A stretch of 6,565 nt of DNA, taken from contig JALRKI010000063.1 in the NCBI GenBank assembly GCA_023254815.1, positions 1-6,565 on the forward strand, read 5' to 3'. Position 1 is the stretch's first letter; each line of letters starts with the position of its first letter. The notes beneath the pieces are model-generated. The model had not been told where the DNA came from. It saw only the letters and a program-made list of their open reading frames with translations, and made no database searches. The stretch comes from Flavobacteriaceae bacterium. GTDB lineage: Bacteria > Bacteroidota > Bacteroidia > Flavobacteriales > Flavobacteriaceae. Below, piece after piece: positions 5,890 to 6,565 of the stretch. Made by a program: the position numbers and the translations under genes.

Positions 5890-6565
5890 AGAATTGTTAG
5901 AAAATATCAAACTGAGCAGAAGGAAACCTGCGCACGTGGCTATTATCATGGATGGTAATGGTCGTTGGGCTAAAAGCAGAGGTCAGCATAGGATTTTTGG
6001 ACATGAAAATGGCGCCGAATCCGTAAAAAAAGTAGTAGAGGGTTGTTTAGAAATTGGCATTCCATATCTAACCCTATTTACTTTTTCAACAGAAAACTGG
6101 AAACGTCCTACTCAAGAAGTAGAAATGTTAATGAGCCTGCTGATCAACTCCTTGAATAACGAGTTGGATGAACTTCAAAAAAATAATATAAGGATCAATA
6201 GCATAGGCAGCACACTCAACCTTCCCGAAGATGTCGTTGGCACATTGAATCACGTTACCCAAGCCACACGAAACAATCAAAATATTACAGTTTCTCTAGC
6301 CTTGAATTACGGTGCCAAAGAAGAATTGACCAATGTGCTTCGTCAGGTAGCAGCCAAAGTTAAAAATAACATAATTTCGGTCGAAAATATAGATGAATCG
6401 ACAATTAATGAGCATCTTTACACGCAAAATATGCCTGAGGTAGATTTGCTCATTCGCACTGGCGGCGAGAAGCGTTTGAGTAATTTTTTATTATGGCAGT
6501 TGGCCTATGCAGAATTGTATTTTTCAGAAGTGCTATGGCCCGATTTTACGAACAAAGAATTGTTC
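5879..6565 (+). CDS. uppS: Isoprenyl transferase (undecaprenyl diphosphate synthase), C-terminus off the right edge
   Basis: UppS adds cis-isoprene units from isopentenyl diphosphate to farnesyl diphosphate, making the C55 lipid carrier for peptidoglycan and other surface glycans. The frame stays open for 229 codons to the window edge; most relatives have about 245, so only a short tail is missing. Motifs are HVAIIMDGNGRWAKSRG (19-35) with catalytic Asp25, RIFGH (38-42), TLFTFSTENWKRP (65-77), ALNYGAKEEL (141-150) and DLLIRTGGEKRLSNFLLWQ (189-207), then YAELYF and LWPDF. The first in-frame ATG, at 5948, would cut off conserved residues, so the start must be a non-ATG codon. GTG at 5879 gives a normal 18-residue lead-in and overlaps the upstream gene by 11 bases; TTG at 5894 is the alternative. 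Gly-Ala-Lys at 145-147 replaces the more usual Gly-Gly/Ser-Arg. Assignment is very secure; the start is moderate. Confidence 0.95.
   Translation, partial: MSIEELLENIKLSRRKPAHVAIIMDGNGRWAKSRGQHRIFGHENGAESVKKVVEGCLEIGIPYLTLFTFSTENWKRPTQEVEMLMSLLINSLNNELDELQKNNIRINSIGSTLNLPEDVVGTLNHVTQATRNNQNITVSLALNYGAKEELTNVLRQVAAKVKNNIISVENIDESTINEHLYTQNMPEVDLLIRTGGEKRLSNFLLWQLAYAELYFSEVLWPDFTNKELF

Noticed and set aside
5707..5949. Minus-strand open frame spanning the end of the barrel gene and the uppS start
   Set aside because: It is antisense to two supported genes, including the conserved UppS N-terminus, and has no recognisable features.

Overview
The window looks like an ordinary chromosomal housekeeping segment from a member of the Bacteroidota, possibly Cytophagales-like. 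Four things suggest this: ATG starts with little or no Shine-Dalgarno pairing; promoter-like motifs of the TTTG or TTG / TAnnTTTG type upstream of three genes; a trigger factor whose middle domain lacks recognisable FKBP catalytic motifs; and a gene order (CBS-domain protein, NAD kinase, DUF6089-type outer-membrane protein, isoprenyl transferase) that I know from this phylum. There are no mobile elements, tRNAs, rRNAs, CRISPR arrays or long repeats, and no gene-free stretch exceeds 80 bases.

Left half, minus strand (1-3505). Reading in the direction of transcription, pdxJ (pyridoxine 5'-phosphate synthase) is followed with zero spacing by an alpha/beta hydrolase of the YbfF/ABHD11 type. After a 74-base gap with a good Bacteroidota promoter come tig (trigger factor) and clpP (protease subunit). 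clpP runs off the left edge, so its last residues are missing and any clpX lies outside the window. tig-clpP is a proteostasis unit: a ribosome-bound chaperone followed by the proteolytic core that removes failed products.

Right half, plus strand (3577-6565). A 71-base divergent region separates pdxJ from a tight CBS-ACT protein / nadK pair with 2 bases between them. After a 79-base gap with its own promoter candidate come a small secreted beta-barrel-like protein (DUF6089 type) and uppS (isoprenyl diphosphate synthase). uppS appears to start at a GTG inside the end of the preceding gene and runs off the right edge with roughly the last 15-20 residues missing. This last part points toward envelope biogenesis: a lipid carrier for peptidoglycan and other glycans, plus an outer-membrane protein.

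I found no clearly new system. The points most worth a second look are the CBS-ACT protein fixed next to NAD kinase as a possible regulator, the uncharacterised DUF6089 barrel with a C-terminal Cys-x-Cys tail embedded in an essential envelope operon, and the degenerate prolyl-isomerase domain of trigger factor.
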